A DNA stretch of 9,637 nt from Cyclobacteriaceae bacterium (GCA_030637245.1 DAOVVI010000029.1:1-9637), one strand, 5' to 3'; positions 1-6,976 are shown, numbered from the stretch's first letter. Numbers and translations: made by a program. Notes: generated by a model not told the origin, from the letters alone.

Positions 1-3000
1 AATATAAAATTTAATGATATAGTTCATCCGGATTATGTAAGCAAAACATCCATTGCGCTAGACTTAATACTTGAAGGTAAAAATGTAGATAAATTTGATA
101 CCGTTTTTATGGCCAAAAACGGAAAAAAAATATATTTGACCGGTGGTGTGAATTGTTCATTCAGGAATGGAAAGCCTATCGAATTTAAAGGGATATTTCA
201 TGACATCACGGAAAGGATAAGAGCTGAGAGAGCCCAGTCTCTTTACTACAAAATTGCAAATATGGCAATTCACAGCTCCAATATAGAATCGTTATTTGCA
301 AATATACACCATGAGTTAGGCAACATAATAGAAACTAAAAACTTTTATGTTGCCCTTGTAGATCAGGCAAATAAAAAGCTCAATTTTCCATATTTCATCG
401 ATGAGAATACTTCCATTGTTGAAAATAAATTTGAACGTAAACTGAGCAGCGGCCTTACAGAATATGCGATGGGGTCCAATAAGCCTTTGTTTTTATATGA
501 GAAGGATATTGTAAACCTTAAACATCACGGGAAAATAACCATGAATGGGAAAATTCCTAAAATATGGCTTGGTGTGCCCTTAAAAATATCAAATAGAGTA
601 ATAGGTATTATCTCTTTACAATGCTACACACATAGAAATACATATACCTATAAAGATCTTGAATTATTGGATTTCATATCTGGCCAGGTTGCCTTGGCCA
701 TTGAAAGGAAACAAAAAGAACATAAAATATATGAACAATCTGCCCGTTTGAAGGCAATTTTTGAAAGCAGTAGCCACTTGATTTGGTCTGTTGATAATAA
801 TTTTAATTTTACTTCATTCAATCAGAATTATTTTAAGACGAATAAAGAGTTCTACAAACTTGATACAATTGAGAAAAGTAAAAGGGGCAGAAAACCAAAA
901 AAGCGATCGGACGATGAGCAGTTCTGGAAAGAAAAATATCAGGAAGTTCTCGACGGGAAATTCCTGCATTTTGAAACATCACTTGATAACAAGAACATTA
1001 AGCAGGAAATCTGGAAGGAGATCTATCTAAATCCAATTTATCAGGAAGACGGGACTATTCATGAAGTTTCCGGTATAGCCCACGACATTACAGAAAAGAA
1101 ATTTTCTGACTTAGCGCTCCTGGAAAGTGAAGAAAAATTCAGGAATATTTTTGAATCATTCCAGGATATTTATTTCCGATGTGACAAAAAAGGAACTATT
1201 ACACTAGTTAGCCCTTCTGTAAAAGAACTATTGGGATATGATGAAGATTTTGTTGTGGGAAACAATATCGTCAATTTCTATCCAAATGCAAAGCAGTCTA
1301 AAAAGCTTATTATAAGACTTTTACGTGAGAAGAGCCTAAGAAACGTAGAAGCATCGGTAAAAACTAAATCCGGGAAAGAATTGCAATTTCTATGCAATAT
1401 CAGGGTTTTATTTAAAAACAATGAATATGTCTTTATCGAAGGTGTAGCAAGAGATATTACCAAACTCAAAGAGGCAACCCTGGAACTGCAAAAAGCTAAA
1501 GAAGTAGCTGAACGTTCACTAAAGGTAAAAGAAAATTTCCTTGCCAACATGAGCCACGAGATCCGAACTCCTATGAATGGAGTAATCGGTACCATTGACT
1601 TGATGAATAATACATTATTGAGTGAAGAACAACTCAGGTATGTCCAAACCATTAAAAAATCTTCTGAAACTTTATTATATATTCTGAATGATATTCTTGA
1701 TTTATCAAAGATTGAAGCTGGGAAACTTGAATTAAAAAAAATACCTGTTAAACTAAAATATACGCTGGAAAAACTTTATGCTCTATTTTCTCAACAGGCG
1801 CAGGCAAAAGATATCAATCTATACTACCACATGGATAAAAACCTTCCGGCAAAAGTGTTGATTGACGAAACAAGGTTGCTCCAGGTACTATCTAATCTGG
1901 CTTCAAACGCGATCAAATTTACGGACGGTGGCGGATCCATAAATATCAGCCTTAAGACTATTGTGAAAAATGTAGATAGAAATATAATTAAGGTAGTGGT
2001 CAGCGACAGTGGAATTGGTATTTCACAAGGAAATGTTAAAAAACTATTCAGTACTTTCAGCCAGATAGAAGATTCGTCCACAAAAACTTTTGGAGGTACC
2101 GGTCTCGGTCTTTCCATCTCCAAAGAACTTTGTAAACTTATGGGAGGAGATATTGGTGTGTATTCCGCACTTGGTCTTGGCAGCTCCTTCTGGTTCACTT
2201 TCGAAGCAGAAGAAACGGATGAAGATATAATTGATGAAGAGGAATTGTTGAAGAAAGACGTCAAGATCAGCAATTTCTTTAATGAGAAAATCCCTAAAAT
2301 TCTTCTTGTTGATGACAATATGGTCAATCGCCAGGTGGCAGGAGAAATTATGAAAAAATCTGGCTGCGAGGTAGATGTTGCTGTCAATGGGCAGGATTCC
2401 ATAAATAAAGCGAGAAAAAAAGATTACGACGTCATATTCATGGACATTCAAATGCCAGATATGGATGGGGTAACGGCCACCAAAAAAATAAAGGCTCTTG
2501 GTATTAAAAACCTGGCTCCAATCGTTGCAATGACCGCCTATTCGATGAAGGAAGATAAGGAACGTTTTATAAAATCAGGATTGGATGATTACATTTCAAA
2601 ACCAATTAAGGCCAGCGAACTTTTGAATAAAATAAGATCACTTCTTCATATAGAAAAAGGCGCTAAGGAAATTGAGATTTCAGTTGTTGAAGAAAAAGAG
2701 GCTATTATTAATTTGGAGATAGTTGAGCAACTCAAAAAATATGGAGGTCAGGAAATGGTATTGAGTGTATTTACCGATTTTGAAAATGAAAGCCGTGAGC
2801 AAATTGATGGCTGTATTCTTTCTTTAAATGATGGTAACTACGAAAATATTTTAATTAATTTGCATACATTAAAAGGAAATGCCGGAACTTTGGGAATTGA
2901 AAAGGTTTCACTTCTCACCATAGATATTGAAGCTAGATTGAAAGAAGAAAAAAGAATTTATAAAGGCCTTGAAAGTGAATTGAATGAATTGAAAAGGAAT

Positions 3001-3045
3001 TTTGAAGAATTCGAAAATTATTATCCAACTTTTCTAAATGATTAA
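1..3045 (+). CDS. Hybrid sensor histidine kinase with receiver and HPt domains (5' end outside window)
   Basis: The frame is open from base 1, so the gene starts upstream; 1014 residues are visible. The ATG at 109 lies inside a PAS domain and is not the start. Domain order by nucleotide: C-terminal part of a PAS domain (1-220, ending HDITER), GAF (about 240-720), PAS (745-1100, ending HDITEKK), PAS (1105-1475, ending RDITKLK), a short helical linker, HisKA with SHEIRTPMNG (phospho-His codon 1555-1557), HATPase with N box SNLASNAIKF, G1 DSGIGIS and G2 GGTGLGLS (to about 2210), receiver with the DD pair at 2311-2316, phospho-Asp 2443-2445 and Lys 2599-2601, then HPt with LHTLKGNAGTLG (His 2863-2865). 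All phosphorelay residues are present, so autophosphorylation and an internal His-Asp-His relay are expected. No membrane segment is visible, but the N-terminus is missing. The ligand is unknown. The next gene starts 3 nt later and encodes a receiver, its likely partner. Confidence 0.95.
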   Translation, partial: NIKFNDIVHPDYVSKTSIALDLILEGKNVDKFDTVFMAKNGKKIYLTGGVNCSFRNGKPIEFKGIFHDITERIRAERAQSLYYKIANMAIHSSNIESLFANIHHELGNIIETKNFYVALVDQANKKLNFPYFIDENTSIVENKFERKLSSGLTEYAMGSNKPLFLYEKDIVNLKHHGKITMNGKIPKIWLGVPLKISNRVIGIISLQCYTHRNTYTYKDLELLDFISGQVALAIERKQKEHKIYEQSARLKAIFESSSHLIWSVDNNFNFTSFNQNYFKTNKEFYKLDTIEKSKRGRKPKKRSDDEQFWKEKYQEVLDGKFLHFETSLDNKNIKQEIWKEIYLNPIYQEDGTIHEVSGIAHDITEKKFSDLALLESEEKFRNIFESFQDIYFRCDKKGTITLVSPSVKELLGYDEDFVVGNNIVNFYPNAKQSKKLIIRLLREKSLRNVEASVKTKSGKELQFLCNIRVLFKNNEYVFIEGVARDITKLKEATLELQKAKEVAERSLKVKENFLANMSHEIRTPMNGVIGTIDLMNNTLLSEEQLRYVQTIKKSSETLLYILNDILDLSKIEAGKLELKKIPVKLKYTLEKLYALFSQQAQAKDINLYYHMDKNLPAKVLIDETRLLQVLSNLASNAIKFTDGGGSINISLKTIVKNVDRNIIKVVVSDSGIGISQGNVKKLFSTFSQIEDSSTKTFGGTGLGLSISKELCKLMGGDIGVYSALGLGSSFWFTFEAEETDEDIIDEEELLKKDVKISNFFNEKIPKILLVDDNMVNRQVAGEIMKKSGCEVDVAVNGQDSINKARKKDYDVIFMDIQMPDMDGVTATKKIKALGIKNLAPIVAMTAYSMKEDKERFIKSGLDDYISKPIKASELLNKIRSLLHIEKGAKEIEISVVEEKEAIINLEIVEQLKKYGGQEMVLSVFTDFENESREQIDGCILSLNDGNYENILINLHTLKGNAGTLGIEKVSLLTIDIEARLKEEKRIYKGLESELNELKRNFEEFENYYPTFLND

Positions 3046-3048
3046 AAC

Positions 3049-3423
3049 ATGGAGTTAAAAAAAGTACTTATTGCTGAAGATAGTTCTGTTATTCAAAACT
3101 TGACCAGGAGAATCTTACAAATCCAAAACTAACAAATTCATTCTGCAAAAAATGGGTTGAAGGTACTAGAGATGTTGGAAACGGAAGATTTCGATATTAT
3201 TCTAATGGATATCAATATGCCTTTGATGGATGGAATGGAATGCGCACAAAAAATCAGGGAGCTAGGAAATACAAAAAAGGCTCAAATACCCATTGTAGCC
3301 ATCACCGGCAATGCTAAAAATTACTCAATGGAGGATTTTAATAGTGTGGGAATTAACGATTATCTCCAAAAACCGCTGAATTTTGATGCCCTCGTAGAAA
3401 CAGTGAAGAATTTAACAAGCTAG
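3049..3423 (+). pseudogene. CheY-like single-domain response regulator interrupted by an in-frame TAA at codon 28
   Basis: From ATG 3049 the frame encodes a receiver of 124 positions: MELKKVLIAEDSS (acidic pair E10, D11), then TAA at 3130-3132, then an uninterrupted remainder with phospho-Asp D54 in LMDINMPLMDG (3208-3210), T86 in VAITGNAK and K108 in LQKPLNF, ending at TAG 3421. Both halves are in the same frame and together make a normal-length receiver. The lesion is therefore a single codon, probably a former TAT or TAC, since receivers often have an aromatic residue here. No other damage is visible, so it is recent, a sequencing error, or tolerated by readthrough. Restarting at TTG 3157 or ATG 3172 would lose strand 1 and the acidic pair, so no working receiver would result. 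The gene begins 3 nt after the hybrid kinase, whose HPt domain should phosphorylate it. Intact, it would lack any output domain. Confidence 0.85.
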
Positions 3424-3708
3424 ATGGAAATAAGGTATTCCAAACATTTCCTCAATAAATTAGAGGATGTTTTCTCTGAATCTGACTACATCTTACGTTA
3501 CGAAAAAGGCAATTTTAAATCAGGATACTGCATCATTAGAGATACTAAGGTTGTGGTTGTTAATAAGTTTTATTCTCTGGAAGGTAAAATCAATTGTCTG
3601 TTAGAGATAATAAAATCAATAGACTTCAATACAGAAAAATTAAATCCTAAAAACCTGAAATTATATAACGAGCTAAGCCTGAATAGTTCAGGAATTAATT
3701 ATGGATAA
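3424..3708 (+). CDS. Small conserved-looking protein of unknown function, coupled to the response regulator
   Basis: This is a 94-residue protein that I cannot assign to a named family. Its ATG directly follows the receiver's TAG (TAGATG, zero spacing), which suggests translational coupling. It has a basic N-terminus (MEIRYSKHFLNKLEDVF), then LRYEKGNFKSGYCIIRD, a beta-like VVVVNKFY, and a predicted helix with GKINCLLEIIKSI; the tail is Asn- and Leu-rich. There is no signal peptide, membrane segment or metal-binding HExxH motif. The amphipathic, well-punctuated composition looks like a genuine cytosolic alpha/beta protein. I have an impression that close relatives sit in the same place in other Cytophagales, but cannot verify it here. 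Its position behind a kinase-receiver pair suggests, but does not show, a role in that pathway. If translation depends on upstream termination, the nonsense codon in the receiver could reduce its expression. Confidence 0.75.
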   Translation: MEIRYSKHFLNKLEDVFSESDYILRYEKGNFKSGYCIIRDTKVVVVNKFYSLEGKINCLLEIIKSIDFNTEKLNPKNLKLYNELSLNSSGINYG

Positions 3709-3913
3709 CTAGAAAAAAGCTAAAAATCAGGACGCCGCCTAGTGCGAGACGGGTGGCCAGGCAATTCGATGATTGCATTTGAAAATTTAATTATTGCAAC
3801 TGCTTAGTTATTTGATCTGTTTGTCAACCCGCCTTCCGGCAAGTATCCTGCCTCGTCGGCTGGCTTATCACCAAATGAAATTAATTATTAAATTTAGAGT
3901 TTAGCGTAGAAAA
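3709..3913 (+). other. Intergenic region with a GC-rich island
   Basis: This 205-nt gap separates the signalling genes from the hydrolase-NFACT pair. Two stretches, about 3730-3760 and 3828-3865, are far richer in G and C than the surrounding AT-rich sequence. Between them is an AT-rich spacer with a 5-bp inverted repeat (GCAAT 3761-3765 / ATTGC 3772-3776). No reading frame of useful length, tRNA cloverleaf or T-tailed terminator is apparent. Near the right end, TAAATTTA at 3889-3896 resembles the Bacteroidota -7 box TAnnTTTG except for its last base, and could place a start site about 10 nt before the TTG start at 3914, but no good upstream box accompanies it. The GC islands may be remnants of an intergenic repeat; this is inference. 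Confidence 0.5.
3832..3846. repeat. Possible dispersed intergenic repeat motif, copy 1 (copy 2 at 6263-6278)
   Basis: CCTTCCGGCAAGTAT here matches CCTTCCAGGCAGGTAT at 6263-6278 apart from one inserted base and one substitution. Both lie in GC-rich intergenic patches of an AT-rich window. Short palindromic repeats built from CCTGCC/GGCAGG units are, from memory, common between genes in several Bacteroidota genomes, so both may be degenerate copies. Two short copies in 9.6 kb can also be coincidence. Confidence 0.3.
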
Positions 3914-4678
3914 TTGAGTTTAAAAGTCACATTTTTAGGGACAGGAACTTCTCAAGGCGTTCCGGTAATTGCCTGCAATTGCCGTGTTTGTAGTTCCGGT
4001 AATTCGAAAGATAACCGGCTAAGAACATCCGCTTTGATCGAAACTGATGGGCACAATATACTTATTGATTCAGGCCCGGATTTTCGATACCAGATATTAA
4101 GAGCAGGGATAACGCACCTCGACGCAATTCTATTTACACATCAACATCGTGATCATATTGCCGGTTTAGATGATATTAGAAGCTTCAATTTTAAGCAAAA
4201 AAAGGCCATGCCCATTTATGGCAATGACCTTGTGATAGATCAGATAAAGCGTGAATTTCACTATGTATTTGAGAATAAATATCCAGGAGTCCCACAACTT
4301 GAGATTCATCAAATAGATAACAGGCCCTTTCTGATAGGAGATCTTGCAATAACGCCAATAGAGGTATTGCATCACAAACTTCCCGTTCTTGGATTTAGGA
4401 TAAAGAATTTTACATATATCACAGACGCCAATACAATTTCGGAAAAAGAGATAGCTAAGATCCGCGGCTCGAAAACACTGGTTATAAACGCACTGCAAAG
4501 GGATAATCATATATCCCATTTCACCCTGGAAGAGGCATTGAAGATAATTGATATAATCCAACCCGAAAATGCTTTTTTAATCCATATTAGTCACAAGTTG
4601 GGATTGCATGATGAAGTATCAAAAGAACTGCCGCCAAATGTAAATCTTGCTTATGACGGCCTTACCATTACTATTTGA
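3914..4678 (+). CDS. PhnP-like metallo-beta-lactamase-fold hydrolase
   Basis: This 254-residue MBL-fold enzyme begins with the family's usual KVTFLGTGTSQGVP strand. The metal motif is HQHRDH at residues 76-81 (THQHRDHIAGLDDIR). Further ligand candidates are H153/H154 in VLHHKLPVLGFRI, D171 in YITDAN, and the C-terminal HISHKLGLH (H224, H227). A Cys cluster (CNCRVC, 21-26) resembles the extra zinc site of PhnP, so a phosphodiesterase acting on cyclic phosphates is the closest guess; the substrate is unproven. The start is TTG at 3914: an in-frame TAG at 3902 leaves no ATG before the conserved first strand. The length is normal for the family. The stop is 3 nt before the NFACT gene's ATG, so the two are probably co-transcribed. 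There is no signal peptide, so it is cytoplasmic. Confidence 0.9.
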   Translation: MSLKVTFLGTGTSQGVPVIACNCRVCSSGNSKDNRLRTSALIETDGHNILIDSGPDFRYQILRAGITHLDAILFTHQHRDHIAGLDDIRSFNFKQKKAMPIYGNDLVIDQIKREFHYVFENKYPGVPQLEIHQIDNRPFLIGDLAITPIEVLHHKLPVLGFRIKNFTYITDANTISEKEIAKIRGSKTLVINALQRDNHISHFTLEEALKIIDIIQPENAFLIHISHKLGLHDEVSKELPPNVNLAYDGLTITI

Positions 4679-4681
4679 TTC

Positions 4682-6220
4682 ATGCATAACAATTATTATT
4701 TCCTAAGGCAGCTCAGCAGGCAACTCAAAAAGGAATTGAAAGGATTTAGAATCGGTGAAATCTTTAGCCAGGCTAAAAATGAATTGGTAATTTCATTATA
4801 TACTGAAAAGGAGGAAAGATTCATTAAAGCACACCTGGATCCTTCATTTTGTTGTCTTTCATTCCCCGAGGTTTTCAATCGGGCACGCCGAAATAGTGTT
4901 GATTTATTTAATCAGATCATTGGCCGGGAAATTGTAGATATAATCCAAATTGATCAAGACAGAAGCTTTTACCTTAAGTTTCATGATAAATTTTTATTGC
5001 TTTTTAAAATGCATAGCAACAGATCGAACGTAGTTTTAATTCATAAAGAAAAAATCATAGAAGTTTTTAAAAATAATTTAAAACAAGATTTCCAGATACA
5101 GATTAACAACCTCTCCAATCACATTTCAACTGATAGAGCATCATTTGAGAATGCTGGCGGTAAGTATAAAAAATTGATCCCGACTTTTGGAAAATCATTT
5201 GACCTGTATTTTGAAAATAAAAACTATGATCAATTAGAATTGGAAGAACAATATAAATGTTTGATCACATTGCTTGAATACCTTAACGCCCCGGTTTTTA
5301 TTATTCACTATGGTGAAGGAGGTTTGCCAAAATTAAATTTGTTTGAGCTCAATTCAACGGATCTTAGATATCAGGAGCCTATTGAAACCTTAAATGCTTT
5401 TTATAAGAGATACATTTCATCCTTCAGGCTGGAAAAAGAGAAATCCATACTTAGAAATTCGCTTGGCAAACAAATAAAAAAAAGCGAATCCTATATCAGT
5501 AAATCTTCATTAAAACTTGAGAAGCTACTTTCCGCTTCCAATTATAAAAATATTGGAGATTTAATCATGGCAAATTTACATATCATCAAACCTCATTCCA
5601 CTGAAATTGAAATCAATGATTTTTATACTCAAAAGCCGGTGAAAATCCATTTAAAATCCATGCTTTCACCACAGTTGAACGCTGAAAAATATTATAAAAA
5701 AGCAAAAAATCAACGGATTGAAATTGATACAATAAAGAAAAATATAGAGAGCAGAAAAGTTCGTGTTACAGAATTAAAAAAGCAGATAGATGACCTTGGT
5801 CAAATCTCTGAATTGAAACATTTGGGGAAAAAGACCAAAATAAAATCTAAGCAAACCGAACGTCCCTATCAAATCGTTCACTTCATGGATTATGAAATAT
5901 TAATTGGGAAAAACGCTGTAAAAAATGAAAAACTGACCTTTCAGATTGCCGGTAAAGAAGACCTTTTTCTTCATGCAAAAGATACATCTGGATCTCATGT
6001 CGTTATTAAAAGAAAATCAAATCAGAATTTTCCCAAAAAGGTGATTGAAAAAGCCGCATCCTTCGCAGCCTTTTATTCCAAAAATAAATCAGAGACACTT
6101 TGCAGGGTACTCTATACACCGAAAAAATATGTTAGAAAAGCAAAAGGAGCTCCTGCCGGTACAGTGATCGTAGAAAGGGAAAAAGTAATTCTGGCTAAAC
6201 CTGTAAAAAATGAGGTTTGA
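4682..6220 (+). CDS. rqcH: NFACT-family protein, RqcH-like ribosome quality-control factor
   Basis: This 512-residue protein has the NFACT layout: NFACT-N (about 1-235), a charged coiled-coil middle (about 250-390, with SPQLNAEKYYKKAKNQ) and the NFACT-R/DUF814 RNA-binding domain (about 395-505, with GKNAVKNEKLTF, DLFLHAKDTSGSHVVI and KKYVRKAKGAPAGTV). In the N-domain, D93-R94 falls where RqcH proteins carry the Asp-Arg pair needed for tRNA binding and alanine tailing, and NRSNVVLI matches the GRHSNI region. Characterised family members bind obstructed 50S subunits with peptidyl-tRNA and add C-terminal alanine tails that mark the chain for degradation. It is somewhat shorter than the Bacillus protein (about 570), mostly in the middle. 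The alignment of D93-R94 is by eye, so the family is certain and tailing activity is inferred. It probably shares a transcript with the MBL gene 3 nt upstream. Confidence 0.88.
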   Translation: MHNNYYFLRQLSRQLKKELKGFRIGEIFSQAKNELVISLYTEKEERFIKAHLDPSFCCLSFPEVFNRARRNSVDLFNQIIGREIVDIIQIDQDRSFYLKFHDKFLLLFKMHSNRSNVVLIHKEKIIEVFKNNLKQDFQIQINNLSNHISTDRASFENAGGKYKKLIPTFGKSFDLYFENKNYDQLELEEQYKCLITLLEYLNAPVFIIHYGEGGLPKLNLFELNSTDLRYQEPIETLNAFYKRYISSFRLEKEKSILRNSLGKQIKKSESYISKSSLKLEKLLSASNYKNIGDLIMANLHIIKPHSTEIEINDFYTQKPVKIHLKSMLSPQLNAEKYYKKAKNQRIEIDTIKKNIESRKVRVTELKKQIDDLGQISELKHLGKKTKIKSKQTERPYQIVHFMDYEILIGKNAVKNEKLTFQIAGKEDLFLHAKDTSGSHVVIKRKSNQNFPKKVIEKAASFAAFYSKNKSETLCRVLYTPKKYVRKAKGAPAGTVIVEREKVILAKPVKNEV

Positions 6221-6259
6221 TTTGACATCGGTATCAGGCCTCCTCCCGCAATTTCCCGC

Positions 6260-6282
6260 ATACCTTCCAGGCAGGTATTTTT
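6260..6282 (+). terminator. Terminator-like hairpin after the NFACT gene
   Basis: ATACCT (6260-6265) and AGGTAT (6273-6278) form a 6-bp stem with a 7-base loop, and TTTTT spans 6278-6282. It sits 40 nt past the NFACT stop, in the 88-nt gap before the convergent minus-strand gene. The T-tract is only on the plus side, so it would end plus-strand transcription. The stem is short, so strength is uncertain. Confidence 0.5.
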
Positions 6283-6308
6283 CCAATTTAATAAGTATAA
6301 TAGCCGGA

Positions 6309-6737
6309 TTAGAAAAAAAGATTTTCTTTGGATTTGAGACTTTCTACAGGAAATATTTGTACATACTGAACTCTGGGAATAGATGATATTTTCATCTTCA
6401 GCTCCTGATTTGTAAAAGTATCTTCAAAGCCCCGGATGAGTATAAAGTAGTCAAAGCGTTTCAATTCAGGAATAAGAAAAGCAGGATTATCTCCAATTTG
6501 ATCAACAGATTTATTTTTTAACAACCTCAGGATGCTGTGCTCGCTCTCGCACACATAATTTGAAATGATCAAATTCTGACTTTTTAGAAATTCAATCTCT
6601 ATATCTTTCACTTTGTCGAGTTGTACATCCAAATGGCTGTTGATCAACCATGCCAACTTGTATTCTTTAAGTGCTGAAATAATTCCTAGCAATGAAAAAT
6701 CGTAATCAAATTCCGCATCCAACTTTCTTTTTTTCAT
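6309..6737 (-). CDS. IPExxxVDY family protein
   Basis: This 142-residue cytosolic protein, read on the minus strand from ATG at 6737, carries the family's hallmark near residue 88 as IPELKRFDYF, with Phe where the name motif has Val. The N-terminal part (KLDAEFDYDFSLLGIISALKEYKLAWLIN) and the C-terminal strand PRVQYVQIFPVESLKSKENLFF also look like the family. It is a small, Bacteroidota-restricted family of unknown function. From memory, its genes commonly lie beside acpP-fabF-rnc and often near pyruvate kinase; here it is divergent from acpP, and no pyk is in the window. The length is normal and the frame is intact. It converges on the NFACT gene with an 88-nt gap. It could be co-regulated with fatty acid synthesis through the shared 239-nt divergent region, but nothing in the sequence proves this. 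Confidence 0.9.
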   Translation of the reverse strand: MKKRKLDAEFDYDFSLLGIISALKEYKLAWLINSHLDVQLDKVKDIEIEFLKSQNLIISNYVCESEHSILRLLKNKSVDQIGDNPAFLIPELKRFDYFILIRGFEDTFTNQELKMKISSIPRVQYVQIFPVESLKSKENLFF

Positions 6738-6834
6738 AACAATGTCTTATCAATTACATGGAAGTAAATTTAAATTACTGAATTTCAATATCAACTAAAC
6801 ACCGTTAAAAATTTATAATTTCATGAGTAAGCGA

Positions 6835-6865
6835 CAAAGAATAGTTTTAAAACTTTTCAAAAATA
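6835..6865 (-). promoter_or_regulatory. Candidate promoter for the IPExxxVDY gene
   Basis: On the minus strand, TATTCTTTG (plus coordinates 6843-6835) resembles the -7 box TAnnTTTG with one extra base, and a TTTG lies 14 nt upstream (6861-6858). An alternative is TATTTTTG (6865-6858), an exact TAnnTTTG match but without a clear upstream TTG. Either would leave a leader of roughly 90-110 nt. Such AT-rich boxes arise easily by chance. Confidence 0.3.
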
Positions 6866-6913
6866 GGCCTGAAAATGGTCTAAACGTATAAAAACTGAAC
6901 TTTATAAAAATAG

Positions 6914-6945
6914 TTTGACATTGTTTTATGAAATGTATTTCTTTG
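6914..6945 (+). promoter_or_regulatory. acpP: Probable acpP-fabF-rnc promoter
   Basis: TTTG at 6914-6917 and, 18 nt later, TATTTCTTTG at 6936-6945 resemble the Bacteroidota housekeeping pair TTTG / TAnnTTTG, with four rather than two bases between TA and TTTG. Transcription would begin near 6951, giving a leader of about 25 nt before the acpP ATG. There is no Shine-Dalgarno-like sequence, which is usual in this phylum. Position and spacing fit a strongly expressed housekeeping gene. Confidence 0.6.
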
Positions 6946-6976
6946 CACTGAGTTTTAACAAAATCTACAGAATAAA

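Noticed and set aside
1824..2402. Long open frame on the minus strand inside the hybrid kinase (others at 1278-1652 and 2044-2451)
   Set aside because: They lie opposite strongly conserved kinase and receiver sequence, have no recognisable domain, and are rich in Ser, Phe and Leu as expected from the complement of this coding strand.
3130..3132. The TAA as a programmed recoding site
   Set aside because: TAA is the least leaky stop, the following CAAATT does not fit the known CARYYA readthrough context, and there is no nearby stable structure that I can see; a mutation or base error is simpler.
3740..3760. Resemblance of the GC-rich stretch to an early 16S rRNA segment (CTAGTG...ACGGGTG)
   Set aside because: The match is a dozen or so bases with gaps, and no flanking rRNA sequence follows on either side.
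4166..4561. Minus-strand open frame inside the MBL gene
   Set aside because: It is antisense to well-conserved metal-binding regions, resembles no protein family and has no start context; it is a shadow frame.
6311..6327. AGAAAA / TTTTCT inverted repeat at the 3' end of the IPExxxVDY gene as a minus-strand terminator
   Set aside because: The stem is only A-T rich with one G-C pair and lies within the coding sequence; too weak to call.
6823..6891. 22-codon basic open frame (MSKRQRIVLKLFKNRPENGLNV) upstream of acpP
   Set aside because: It lies before the likely acpP start site, has no ribosome-binding signal and overlaps candidate promoter elements of the divergent gene; such a short frame is expected by chance.
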